Below, in pieces: positions 7,667 through 16,253 of a stretch of 64,000 nt of DNA. Origin of the DNA: Prevotella sp. UBA3776 (lineage in GTDB: Bacteria > Bacteroidota > Bacteroidia > Bacteroidales > Bacteroidaceae); the NCBI GenBank assembly GCA_002369515.1, contig DFFM01000041.1, positions 5,901 to 69,900 of the forward strand. The letters are read 5' to 3'. The notes beneath the pieces are model-generated. The model made no database searches. It saw nothing but the letters and a program-made list of their open reading frames with translations, and had not been told where the DNA came from. Numbering within the stretch: position 1 is the stretch's first letter; each line of letters begins with the position of its first letter. A program made the translations under genes and the position numbers.

Positions 7667-9043
7667 TTATTTCTGCTGAAGAATCTTGGCGATTTCGGGC
7701 ACGTAGTTGTCCAGGTCGCCTGCGCCGAGCACAACCAGCACGTCAAAGTCGCGGCCGCGCACCAGGTCGAGCACCTGCTCCTTGTGAATCATGCTTTTCT
7801 CCACGCCCGGGCGCAGGTTGTCGTAGATGAGCTGCGAGGTGACGCCCGGGATGGGTTCTTCGCGGGCGGGGTAGATGTCGCACAGGATGACCTCGTCGAG
7901 CTGGCTCAGCGCGTCGGCGAAATCGCGGTAGAAGTCGCGGGTGCGCGTGTAGAGGTGAGGCTGGAAGATGGCCGTGATGCGGCGGTTCTTGTAGAGCTCG
8001 CGTATGCTGCGGGCACTCTGGTAGATTTCCTTGGGATGGTGGGCGTAGTCGCTGAGGAACACATGGCGGTCGTCCTTCAGCTTAAAGTCGAAACGGCGGT
8101 CAACGCCCCCGTAGGTGCGCATGCCGTAGCGCAGCTCGTTGGCCGAGCAGCCGTTGAGCTGGGCGATGGCCATGGCGGCGATGGCGTTCTCGATGTTGAT
8201 GGGGATGGGCTGTCCCAGCTTCACGTCTGTGACGTTCTCTACGGGCGAGATGAAGTCGAAGGTGATTTCGCCGTTGTCGATGACCACATTCTCGGCGTGG
8301 AAGTCGCCCTCCTCGCGGCTGTACTCATAGATGCGCACACCGGGCTGCACGTCGGGGCGCACTTCCAGCCCGCGGTGGATGACGAGTGCTCCGCCCGGCT
8401 GGATGAGGGTGGTGTAGTGGCGGAAACTCTCCAGATAGGCCTCCTTGGTTCCGTAGATGTCCAGATGGTCGGGGTCGGTGCTGGTGATGACGCTCATCCA
8501 CGGGCGCAGCCAGTGGAACGAGCGGTCGTACTCGTCGGCCTCGATCACCACGTATTCGCTCTCTTTGCTCAGAATGTAGTTGGTGCCGTAGTTTTTGGAG
8601 ATGCCGCCCAGAAAGGCGTTGCAGTCCATTTGGCTCTGGTGCATGATGTGGGCGCACATGGTCGAGGTGGTGGTTTTGCCGTGTGTGCCGGCAAAGCAGA
8701 GTCCCTTGGAGGCGCGGGTCAGCGTGCCGAGCACCTGGGCGCGTTTCTCAATCTCGAATCCCTCGCTGCGGAAGTATTGCAGTTCCTTGTGGCTCTCGGG
8801 GATGGCCGGCGTGTAGATGACCAGCGTCGATGCCCGCTTCTTGCAGGCGTGGGGTATCTCGTCGATGTTCTCTTCGTAGTGTATGAGCATGCCTTCTTTC
8901 TCGAGCTGGGCGGTGAGTGCCGAGGGTGTCTTGTCGTAACCCGCCACCACCACGCCGCGGCTGATGAAGTAGCGGGCGATGGCGCTCATGCCGATGCCTC
9001 CGGCACCGACGAAATAGACAGCTTTGATGGTTTTCAGTTCCAT
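7667..9043 (-). CDS. murC: UDP-N-acetylmuramate--L-alanine ligase
   Basis: Adds L-alanine to UDP-MurNAc with ATP, the first amino-acid step of the peptidoglycan stem. 458 aa. N-terminal Rossmann motif YFVGAGGIGMSAIARYF, central P-loop GTHGKTTTSTM near residues 116-126, and the EADEYDRSFHWLRP segment near 175 (conserved Glu-Ala-Asp-Glu) mark a Mur ligase. DYAHHPKEI near 330 is the MurC-type nucleotide-stacking region. It lies between murG and ftsQ in the dcw operon, 38 bp after murG. Confidence 0.97.
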   Translation of the reverse strand: MELKTIKAVYFVGAGGIGMSAIARYFISRGVVVAGYDKTPSALTAQLEKEGMLIHYEENIDEIPHACKKRASTLVIYTPAIPESHKELQYFRSEGFEIEKRAQVLGTLTRASKGLCFAGTHGKTTTSTMCAHIMHQSQMDCNAFLGGISKNYGTNYILSKESEYVVIEADEYDRSFHWLRPWMSVITSTDPDHLDIYGTKEAYLESFRHYTTLIQPGGALVIHRGLEVRPDVQPGVRIYEYSREEGDFHAENVVIDNGEITFDFISPVENVTDVKLGQPIPINIENAIAAMAIAQLNGCSANELRYGMRTYGGVDRRFDFKLKDDRHVFLSDYAHHPKEIYQSARSIRELYKNRRITAIFQPHLYTRTRDFYRDFADALSQLDEVILCDIYPAREEPIPGVTSQLIYDNLRPGVEKSMIHKEQVLDLVRGRDFDVLVVLGAGDLDNYVPEIAKILQQK

Positions 9044-9081
9044 GGTCGAACCTTGATGTTTAATCTTTGTTTTTTCTTTCT

Positions 9082-10191
9082 TTAGTTTTTCTTCGCCAGT
9101 TTGATGACCTCGTCGGCAATGATGTCGGCGGAGTGGGGCAGGGCCAACTTCAGGATGTTTTGGCTGAGTGTGGCCAGCCGTTCGTCGTCGTTCACCGTCT
9201 TGACGGCCAGGGCCAACAGCTCGGCCGGAGCGTCGGCATCCTTTACGTAGAGGGCGGCGTCCTTGTTGACCAGAGCCATGGCGTTCTTGGTCTGGTGGTC
9301 TTCGGCCACGTTGGGGCTGGGCACCAGGATGACAGGCTTGCCCAGCAGGCAGAACTCGCTGATGGAGCCTGCTCCGGCACGGCTGATGACCAGGTCAGCG
9401 GCCCTGTAGGCTGCTCCCATGTCGCTGATGAAGTCGGTAACGTGGAGCATGGGCAGCTCGCGGCCCCGCATCTGCTCGGCTATGGCGGCACTGTAGTATT
9501 TGCCCGTCTGCCAGACGAACTGCACACCCGACTGTTCCACCAGGTCGAGGTGCTGCAGGACGCTCTCGTTGATGGTGCGCGCTCCCAGGCTGCCGCCCAC
9601 CAGCAGGATGGTCTTCTTCTGCACGTCCAGTCCGAAACTTTGCAGGGCCTCTTCGCGGCTGATGGTGGTTTGGAGCAGGGCCTGGCGCACGGGGTTGCCC
9701 GTCATGATGATTTTCTCGGCGGGGAAGAATTTCTCCATGCCCTCGTAGGCCACGCACACCTTGGCGGCCTTGCCGGCCAGCATCTTGTTGGTTTTGCCTG
9801 CAAACGAGTTCTGCTCTTGTATGAGGCAGGGAATGCCCATGCCCATGGCCGCCTTCAGGGTGGGAAAGCTGGCATAGCCGCCTACGCCCACGGCCGCCAT
9901 GGGGCGGAACTGGCGCAGAATCTGCTTCACCATGTGGTTGCTCTTCCACATCTTGTAGGGCAGCGTGATGTTCTTCAGCAGGTTCGAACGGTTGAAGCCG
10001 CTGATGGGCAGACCTTTTATTTCGTATCCGGCCTGCGGCACACGCGTCATCTCCATGCGGCCCTCGGCTCCCACAAACAGGATTTTAGCGACGGGACACT
10101 TGGCCTTGATGGCGTTGGCGATGGAAATGGCGGGGAAGATGTGGCCCCCCGTGCCGCCACCGCTGACTACTATTCTGAGTTCTTCGTTCAT
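9082..10191 (-). CDS. murG: UDP-GlcNAc--lipid I N-acetylglucosaminyltransferase
   Basis: Makes lipid II from lipid I on the inner face of the cytoplasmic membrane. 369 aa, GT28 family. It has the N-terminal glycine loop VVSGGGTGGHIFPAISIANA (residues about 8-27), the second-domain loop LLVGGSLGARTINESV near 195 and SRAGAGSISEFCLLGKP near 275, which bind UDP-GlcNAc. The upstream gap to ftsW is unusually wide for this operon (315 bp); it holds a repeat array and its own promoter, so murG and the genes after it can probably be transcribed separately from the main mraZ promoter. Confidence 0.97.
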   Translation of the reverse strand: MNEELRIVVSGGGTGGHIFPAISIANAIKAKCPVAKILFVGAEGRMEMTRVPQAGYEIKGLPISGFNRSNLLKNITLPYKMWKSNHMVKQILRQFRPMAAVGVGGYASFPTLKAAMGMGIPCLIQEQNSFAGKTNKMLAGKAAKVCVAYEGMEKFFPAEKIIMTGNPVRQALLQTTISREEALQSFGLDVQKKTILLVGGSLGARTINESVLQHLDLVEQSGVQFVWQTGKYYSAAIAEQMRGRELPMLHVTDFISDMGAAYRAADLVISRAGAGSISEFCLLGKPVILVPSPNVAEDHQTKNAMALVNKDAALYVKDADAPAELLALAVKTVNDDERLATLSQNILKLALPHSADIIADEVIKLAKKN

Positions 10192-10208
10192 ATATTTACA
10201 TATTTCTG

Positions 10209-10242
10209 CAAAAGTACGAAAATAATTTTTCTTTTTGCCAAA
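10209..10242 (-). promoter_or_regulatory. Internal promoter before murG
   Basis: Minus strand: TTTG at 10242-10239, a 22-bp spacer, then TACTTTTG at 10216-10209, matching TAnnTTTG. The -7 box lies 17 bp from the murG ATG. It gives an independent start for murG-murC-ftsQ-ftsA-ftsZ. Confidence 0.6.
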
Positions 10243-10310
10243 TTTCTGCCAATTTCTTTTTGGGCTTTTCCGCTCGTGGCCAAAATTTCTCCGCGTGTCG
10301 TCATGCTCTC

Positions 10311-10520
10311 GTCGGGAGATATTTTTTTGTTGTCGTGAGTTGCAAAATTATTGTCGGGAGATACGCTGAAATTCTCTAGAGAACTTGCGCCTGTTTCCCG
10401 ACGTCATTTCGTCGCCTCCCGCCGTGGGCGTTTTTTCGCGCGACAATGCTGTCGGCGCGGCTTCTCAGGCGGGTGCATTGGCTTCTCAGACGAGTGCCGC
10501 GGCTTCTCAGACGGATGCCA
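10311..10520. repeat. ~21-bp phased repeat array between ftsW and murG
   Basis: Contains two GTCGGGAGA motifs (10311-10319, 10353-10361), the perfect palindrome TTCTCTAGAGAA (10372-10383), TTCCCGACG (10395-10403), then three clean 21-bp units (10458-10478, 10479-10499, 10500-10520) with core GGCTTCTCAGRCGRGTGC. The unit starts 10371, 10392 and the last three are all 21 bp apart within their blocks. The ftsW stop codon (10507-10509) lies inside the last unit. The same motifs occur at 20824, 45970, 54781 and 55182. Confidence 0.75.
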
Positions 10521-11793
10521 CGGCCAGTTTCACCTTGCCTGAACCGTCTGTCACGGCGGCCTCGTCCTTCTTCTTGGCCGAGTAGCTCACGCTGAGGATG
10601 ACGCCCATGTAGATGCAGTTGATGATGGTCGAGGTGCCGCCCTTGCTGATGAGCGGCAGCGGCTGTCCCGTCACGGGCACCAAGCCTACGGCCACCAGCA
10701 TGTTGAACATGGCTTGCGTGACGAGCAGCAGGGCCAGCCCCATGATGAGCAGCGCGGGGAAGATGTTTTCGCAGCGGTTGGCGATGGTGGCCGTGCGGAA
10801 CAGCAGGATGATGTAGAGCATGCACACCACGATGGCTCCCACGATGCCCATCTCCTCGATGATGATGGCGTAGATGAAGTCGGAGAACGCCTGCGACAGG
10901 AAGTCGCGCTCCACCGAGTTGCCGGGCCCTTTGCCCACGATGTTGCTCGAAGCGATGGCTATGTTGGCGTGGGCCACCTGGGCGTCCTTGTCGAGGTCGA
11001 ATTCGTTGGGCGCCACTTCCTCACTGTTGAGGAATTTGTCGATGCGCGATTTCCACGTGTCGGCACGATGGAACAGTTTGTCCAATTTGCTGGGCTCCTC
11101 CAGCTCGGTTTCGGCGGCAGCCTCGGTCATGGCCAGCTTAGGGTCCTTCTCCTCTACGTCGTTGCCCACAATCATGATGGTGGCCAGCCCGAAAGCGGCT
11201 ATCAGCATGACACAGCCCAGCAGCTTGCCTATCTGAACCAGGGGTACGCGCCCGATGAACATCATCATCACGATGACGGCGCTCACCAGCACTGCCGTAG
11301 AGAGGTTTTCGAGCATGATGAGCGGAACGATGGCGCCGCAGACACACATGATGTATTTGAACGCCCGCTTGTCGGCGCCACGCTCGGTCTGCATGGCGCT
11401 CAGTATTTGGGCCACGGCCAGAATCAGCGCGCCCTTGGCTATCTCTGACGGCTGAAACTGAATGCCCACAAGACTGATCCAGCGCTGCGCGCCGTTGGTG
11501 CTGTGGCCCGCTATGAGCACCCAGACGAGCGTGAACAGGGCGAATGCCAACATGAAGGGGGTGACAATCTTGAAGTACTTGCACTTGACGTTCATCACCA
11601 CCACCATGCAGAATACGCCCACCAGCAGCAGCCCCGCATGCTTGATCATCGGGCTCCAGTAGTTGCCCGTCTTGTACGTCAGTACGCTCGAGGCGCTATA
11701 CACCTCGACGATGCTGATGATGCAGAGCAGGAAGAATATCATCCAGATGATACCGTCGCCCTTGAATTTCTTGCTGAATATTTTGTCTAACAT
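10507..11793 (-). CDS. ftsW: Septal peptidoglycan glycosyltransferase FtsW
   Basis: SEDS-family polytopic membrane protein that polymerises lipid II at the septum together with FtsI. 428 aa, about ten transmembrane helices. The diagnostic C-terminal block TGQPLPLISKGGTSTIINCIYMGVILSVS is present in pieces near residue 375-400, and NGAQRWISLVGIQFQPSEIAKGA near 100 is the conserved SEDS signature. A hydrophilic insertion of about 60 residues (near 205-270, rich in Glu/Lys, with NSEEVAPNEFDLDKDAQVAHAN) lengthens the large extracytoplasmic loop compared with E. coli. The C-terminal tail runs into the 21-bp repeat array. Confidence 0.97.
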   Translation of the reverse strand: MLDKIFSKKFKGDGIIWMIFFLLCIISIVEVYSASSVLTYKTGNYWSPMIKHAGLLLVGVFCMVVVMNVKCKYFKIVTPFMLAFALFTLVWVLIAGHSTNGAQRWISLVGIQFQPSEIAKGALILAVAQILSAMQTERGADKRAFKYIMCVCGAIVPLIMLENLSTAVLVSAVIVMMMFIGRVPLVQIGKLLGCVMLIAAFGLATIMIVGNDVEEKDPKLAMTEAAAETELEEPSKLDKLFHRADTWKSRIDKFLNSEEVAPNEFDLDKDAQVAHANIAIASSNIVGKGPGNSVERDFLSQAFSDFIYAIIIEEMGIVGAIVVCMLYIILLFRTATIANRCENIFPALLIMGLALLLVTQAMFNMLVAVGLVPVTGQPLPLISKGGTSTIINCIYMGVILSVSYSAKKKDEAAVTDGSGKVKLAVASV

Positions 11794-11794
11794 A

Positions 11795-11836
11795 TTCCTA
11801 ACCCAAAACTCCTAACTCTTAACTCCTAACTCCTAA
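11795..11836. repeat. 7-bp tandem repeat (CTCCTAA)n
   Basis: Six in-phase heptamers (TTCCTAA, CCCAAAA, CTCCTAA, CTCTTAA, CTCCTAA, CTCCTAA) fill the 46-bp gap between murD and ftsW. Related arrays lie at 13227, 24381 and 35501. Confidence 0.85.
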
Positions 11837-11839
11837 CTC

Positions 11840-13171
11840 TCACAGGTTTCTCACGAGCGTCTTGAATTGGTCGCCGCGATCCTCCATGTTCTTGAACAAG
11901 TCGAACGAGGCGCAGCAGGGGCTCAGCAGAACGGTTTCGCCCGGTTTGGCCATTTCGTAGCATGCCTGCACACACTCGCTCATGGAGTGGGTGTCGCGCA
12001 CGGGAATGCCCAGCGGGTCGAAGAAATTGTGCAGTTTGGTGTTGTCGGCGCCCAGATAGACCAGGCCCGAGCACTTCTTCAGCACCAGTTCGCGGATGGC
12101 GTTGTAGTCGTTGCCCTTGTCCTTGCCGCCGATGATGAGAATCACCTTGGTGCGCATGCTTTCCAGCGCATACCAGCAGGCGTCCACGTTGGTGGCCTTC
12201 GAGTCGTTGACGTAGGTCACGCCGCGCACCGTGGTCACCTTTTCCAGACGGTGCTCCACGCCGGGGAAGTCGCTCAGGCTCTTGCGGATGCTCTCCTTGC
12301 GTATGCCGCTGATGTTCGAGGCGATGCCCGCAGCCAGCGAGTTGTAGATGTTGTGCTTCCCTGTGAGGCTCAGTTCCTCCTGTTCCATGTTGAACGGCGT
12401 GGGATACTCAATCTTGTACTGCCCCTCTTCGATGTAGCCGATGCTTCCGCGCTCTTTCAGCTCGGAGAACGGGCACTGCACAGCCTTGATGTCGTATTTC
12501 GCCAGCTCGCGCTTGATGATGGGGTCGTCGTTCCAATAGACGAAGGCGTCGTCGGCAGTCTGGTTCTGTATGATTCGCATCTTGCTGTCCACATAGTTCT
12601 GCATGCAGTTGTCGTAGCGGTCCAGGTGGTCGGGTGTGATGTTGAGCAGAATGGCAATGTTGGCGCGGAAGTCGTACATGTTGTCCAGCTGGAACGAACT
12701 CAGCTCGATGATGTAGTATTCGTGCGGATCCTCGGCCACCTGCAGCGCCAGCGAATGGCCGATGTTGCCGGCCAGTCCGGCGTCGTAGCCAGCGTCGCGG
12801 AAGATGTGGTAGATGAGCGACGTGGTGGTGGTCTTGCCGTTGCTGCCCGTGATGCAAATCATCTTCGAGTTGGTGTAGCGTCCGGCAAACTCTATTTCGC
12901 TGATGATGTGAGTGCCCTGCTCGCGCAGTTTCTTCACCATGGGAGCCGTGTCGGGAATGCCGGGACTCTTGATCACCTCGTCGGCACAGAGAATCTTCGA
13001 TTCGGTGTGTTGGCCTTCCTCCCATTCTATTTGGTGGTCGTCCATCAGTTTCTTGTATTTGTCCTTGATCTTCGACATGTCAGAAACAAACACGTCGAAC
13101 CCTTCTTTCTTTGCCAGTACGGCGGCTCCTGCACCGCTTTCGCCAGCTCCCAATATTACAATTCTTTTCAT
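11840..13171 (-). CDS. murD: UDP-MurNAc-L-alanine--D-glutamate ligase
   Basis: Adds D-glutamate to UDP-MurNAc-L-Ala. 443 aa. Rossmann start RIVILGAGESGAGAAVLAKK, P-loop ITGSNGKTTTTSLIYHIF near 107, ITPDHLDRYDN near 178 and YVNDSKATNVDACWYAL near 318, which is the MurD-specific region that follows the third domain start. Lies between mraY and ftsW in the cluster. It is separated from each neighbour by heptamer-repeat DNA (46 and 116 bp), unlike the tighter junctions elsewhere in the operon. Confidence 0.97.
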   Translation of the reverse strand: MKRIVILGAGESGAGAAVLAKKEGFDVFVSDMSKIKDKYKKLMDDHQIEWEEGQHTESKILCADEVIKSPGIPDTAPMVKKLREQGTHIISEIEFAGRYTNSKMICITGSNGKTTTTSLIYHIFRDAGYDAGLAGNIGHSLALQVAEDPHEYYIIELSSFQLDNMYDFRANIAILLNITPDHLDRYDNCMQNYVDSKMRIIQNQTADDAFVYWNDDPIIKRELAKYDIKAVQCPFSELKERGSIGYIEEGQYKIEYPTPFNMEQEELSLTGKHNIYNSLAAGIASNISGIRKESIRKSLSDFPGVEHRLEKVTTVRGVTYVNDSKATNVDACWYALESMRTKVILIIGGKDKGNDYNAIRELVLKKCSGLVYLGADNTKLHNFFDPLGIPVRDTHSMSECVQACYEMAKPGETVLLSPCCASFDLFKNMEDRGDQFKTLVRNL

Positions 13172-13226
13172 ATCTTGTTTTTTTCTTAATGAAGAATGAG
13201 GTGGGATGAGTGAAACTTAACCATGA

Positions 13227-13275
13227 CTCCAATCTCCCAACTCCCAACTCCAAACTCTTAACTCCTAACTCCAAA
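13227..13275. repeat. 7-bp tandem repeat, seven units, between murD and mraY
   Basis: In-phase heptamers CTCCAAT, CTCCCAA, CTCCCAA, CTCCAAA, CTCTTAA, CTCCTAA, CTCCAAA, ending 12 bp short of the mraY stop codon. Same unit family as 11795-11836 and 35501-35608. Confidence 0.85.
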
Positions 13276-13287
13276 CTCCCCCCGCTT

Positions 13288-14565
13288 CTATCTCATCTTC
13301 AGCGTGATGATGGTCAGCGCAGCCAGAATGATGGTGGTGATCCAGAAGCGGAACGTAATCTTCGACTCGTGGAACTGTCGCTGCGGCCAGTGCTTGAAGA
13401 TGTAGCGGCTTGACTCGTCGAGTTGCGAGTCCAGCTTGCGGAAGTTGTCGTGTATGGGCGTGGCGCGGAACACCCTCACGCGCTCGCCCTTGCGCTTGTA
13501 CCACTTGAACACCTGGGTCTGGATGATGACGCTCAGGCTCTCAACGAAGAAGATTCCGCAGAGGATGGGCAGCAGCAGCTCCTTGTGGATGATGACGGCG
13601 CAAACGCCAATGATGCCGCCGATGGTGAGCGACCCCGTGTCGCCCATGAACACCTGCGCGGGATAGGCGTTGTACCAGAGAAAACCAATCATGGCACCCA
13701 CGAAGGCGCACATGAAGATGACCAGCTCCTGCGAGCCCTGAATGTACATGATGTCGAAATAGCTGGCAAAACCGATGTGCGACGACACGTAGGCCAAGAT
13801 GCCCAGCGCCACACCGATGATGGCCGCGTTGCCCGCGCACATGCCGTCCATGCCGTCGTTAAGGTTGGCGCCGTTGGAAACGGCCGTCACCACCAGAATG
13901 GTCATCAGCACGAACAGCACCCAGCCTGCGGCTGACTTGTGTTTGCCGAATATCGACATCACCTGCGAATAGTCCAAGTTGTGGTTCTTGAAGAACGGAA
14001 CGGTGGTTTTCAGCGATTTCACCGCCTCTTTCTGGTGTTTCACCACCACCTCCTGCTGAGCGGTGTTGTGGGGCACACTCACATTCTCGCGCACCACGGC
14101 GTCGGGGCTCAGATAGAGCACAATGCCCACGATGAATCCGATGCTCACCTGGCCCACAATCTTGTACTTGCCCTTCAGACCGTCTTTGTTGCGGCGGAAA
14201 ATCTTGATGTAGTCGTCCAGAAAGCCCAGGAACCCCAGCCACACGGTGGTGATGATCATCAGGATGAGGTAGATGTTGCGCATGCGGCCCAACAGCAGTA
14301 CGGGCAACAGGATGGACACGATGATGATGATGCCCCCCATGGTGGGCACCCCCTTCTTCTGAGTGCCGAAGGGGTCGATGCTGGCGTCGCGGGCGGTTTC
14401 GGAAATGTTCTTCCGCTTCATGTACTTGATGAAGTGTTCGCCGAACCATGCCGAGATGATCAGCGAGAAAATGAGCGTGAGCAGCGCGCGGAACGATATG
14501 TACGACCACACGTGCGCACCGGGAATGTCGTATTGCTCTAGAAAACGGAACAGATAGTATAACAT
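13288..14565 (-). CDS. mraY: Phospho-MurNAc-pentapeptide transferase
   Basis: Integral membrane enzyme that transfers phospho-MurNAc-pentapeptide to undecaprenyl phosphate, forming lipid I. 425 aa, about ten helices. KKGVPTMGGIIII near 70 and FLGFLDDYIKIFRRNKDGLKGKYK near 115 carry the conserved Asp-Asp pair; NGANLNDGMDGMCAGN near 250 and FMGDTGSLTIGG near 325 are the other active-site loops. An extra segment of about 60 residues (VVRENVSVPHNTAQQEVVVK onward) between helices makes it longer than E. coli MraY (360 aa); this is usual in Bacteroidota. Confidence 0.97.
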   Translation of the reverse strand: MLYYLFRFLEQYDIPGAHVWSYISFRALLTLIFSLIISAWFGEHFIKYMKRKNISETARDASIDPFGTQKKGVPTMGGIIIIVSILLPVLLLGRMRNIYLILMIITTVWLGFLGFLDDYIKIFRRNKDGLKGKYKIVGQVSIGFIVGIVLYLSPDAVVRENVSVPHNTAQQEVVVKHQKEAVKSLKTTVPFFKNHNLDYSQVMSIFGKHKSAAGWVLFVLMTILVVTAVSNGANLNDGMDGMCAGNAAIIGVALGILAYVSSHIGFASYFDIMYIQGSQELVIFMCAFVGAMIGFLWYNAYPAQVFMGDTGSLTIGGIIGVCAVIIHKELLLPILCGIFFVESLSVIIQTQVFKWYKRKGERVRVFRATPIHDNFRKLDSQLDESSRYIFKHWPQRQFHESKITFRFWITTIILAALTIITLKMR

Positions 14566-14658
14566 GTGCTTCTTGGCTGTTTTTTCATTTGATCTTGAAC
14601 TTGCAATTCAACGCCATGGCAAATTGCCAATCGACGTTGTGACCGAGGAGTCGCCTGC

Positions 14659-16110
14659 TCAGTTGGCGAAAATTTCGCGCACCACCTCGCGGTCGTCGAA
14701 ATGGTGTTTCACACCCTTTATCTCCTGATAGTCTTCGTGGCCCTTGCCCGCTATGAGTATCACGTCGCCCTTCTGCGCCAGCATGCAGGCCGTGCGGATG
14801 GCCTCGCGCCGGTCGGCAATGCTCAGCACCTTCTTCATCTGTTGGCCGTTCAGTCCGGCCAGCATGTCGTTGATGATGTCCTGCGGCTCCTCGAAACGCG
14901 GATTGTCGCTCGTGATGATTACGCGGTCGCTTTGCTTCACGGCTTCCTGGGCCATGAGCGGACGCTTGCCCTTGTCGCGGTTGCCGCCTGCGCCGCAAAC
15001 GGTGATGACGTGTCCTTTGCCGTTGAGCACCTCGTGGATGGCGTTGAGCACATTTTCCAGCGCGTCGGGCGTGTGGGCGTAGTCAACGATGGCGGTGAAC
15101 CCTTCGGGCGAATGGATGGGCTCCAGTCGGCCGCTGACACTCTTCAGTGTGCTCATCACCACGAGAATGTCCTCGGGCTGTTTGCCCAAGAGCACGGCGG
15201 CTCCATAGACGGCGAGCAGGTTGCTCACGTTGAACTTGCCGATGAACTGCACCCCCACCTCGCGACCGTCAATCTCCAGATACATGCCCTCGAAGTGGCA
15301 CTCCAGAATGCGCGCCCTGAAGTCGGCCATGCTGCGCGTAGAATAGGTCTTCTTCTGAGCCTTGGTGTTCTGCAGCATCACCATGCCGTTCTTGTCGTCG
15401 GCGTTGGTCAGGGCGAAGGCCGTCTTGGGCAGCTGGTCGAAGAATGCCTTCTTGGCGTCGCGGTAGTTTTCGAACGTCTTGTGGTAGTCCAGATGGTCGC
15501 GCGTCAGATTGGTGAAGATTCCGCCTGCAAAGTTCAGCCCGCCGATGCGTTTCTGGGCGATGGCATGGCTGCTGCATTCCATGAAGGCATATTCGCAGCC
15601 TGCTTCCACCATGCGCGCCAGCAGGGCGTTCAGCTCGATGGGGTCGGGCGTGGTGTGGCTGGCGGGGATGGGCTCGTCTTCGATGTAGTTGCACACCGTC
15701 GAGAGCAGGCCGCACTTGTGGCCCATCCTGCGGAACATATTATATAATAAGGTGGCGATGGTGGTTTTGCCGTTGGTGCCCGTCACACCCACCAGCTTCA
15801 ACTTGGTTGAGGGATTGCCATAGAACAATGTGGCCACGCGTCCTACCGCATCCTCGGTGCTGGCCACCTGAACGTAGGTGACACCCTCTCGCACTTCGGT
15901 TGGCAGCGTTTCGCAGAGCACTGCCACAGCTCCCATGTCCAGCGCCTTGCCGATGAAGGTGTGACCATCCACCTGCGTGCCCTTGATGGCCACAAAGATG
16001 TGTCCCTTGGCAATGCGCCGGGAATCGATGTTGATGCCGGTTATCTCTACTTCTGTGCCACCGACCACGTTCAGTGGCACAATGTTCGTAATCAACTCTT
16101 TCAGTTTCAT
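14659..16110 (-). CDS. murE: UDP-MurNAc-tripeptide ligase (meso-diaminopimelate type)
   Basis: Adds the third stem residue to UDP-MurNAc-L-Ala-D-Glu. 483 aa. P-loop [19 protein letters not shown] near 107, [17 protein letters not shown] near 205, and the substrate-specificity motif DNPR in [12 protein letters not shown] near 400. DNPR is the signature for meso-diaminopimelate rather than lysine, so the wall of this organism should be A1-gamma type. It lies between ftsI and mraY; the 143-bp gap to ftsI shows no promoter box that I can defend. Confidence 0.97.
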   Translation of the reverse strand: MKLKELITNIVPLNVVGGTEVEITGINIDSRRIAKGHIFVAIKGTQVDGHTFIGKALDMGAVAVLCETLPTEVREGVTYVQVASTEDAVGRVATLFYGNPSTKLKLVGVTGTNGKTTIATLLYNMFRRMGHKCGLLSTVCNYIEDEPIPASHTTPDPIELNALLARMVEAGCEYAFMECSSHAIAQKRIGGLNFAGGIFTNLTRDHLDYHKTFENYRDAKKAFFDQLPKTAFALTNADDKNGMVMLQNTKAQKKTYSTRSMADFRARILECHFEGMYLEIDGREVGVQFIGKFNVSNLLAVYGAAVLLGKQPEDILVVMSTLKSVSGRLEPIHSPEGFTAIVDYAHTPDALENVLNAIHEVLNGKGHVITVCGAGGNRDKGKRPLMAQEAVKQSDRVIITSDNPRFEEPQDIINDMLAGLNGQQMKKVLSIADRREAIRTACMLAQKGDVILIAGKGHEDYQEIKGVKHHFDDREVVREIFAN

Positions 16111-16253
16111 ATCGTCTTCTTGTTTTTATTTTTCACTCCAAAGCTTTCATTTCAAGGCCAAACTCTTTCCTTGCTCGGTTTGTCAGCACTGTGCCGACAC
16201 TTTCGCTCTTTCGATTTGCAAAACGGTGGTCTGCCCTCCTGAAGAAAGGCTCC

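Noticed and set aside
6824..9085. 753-codon open frame on the plus strand opposite ftsQ and murC
   Set aside because: Mirror of GC-rich coding sequence; Val/His/Asp/Gly-rich composition typical of antisense frames; the minus-strand genes are certain.
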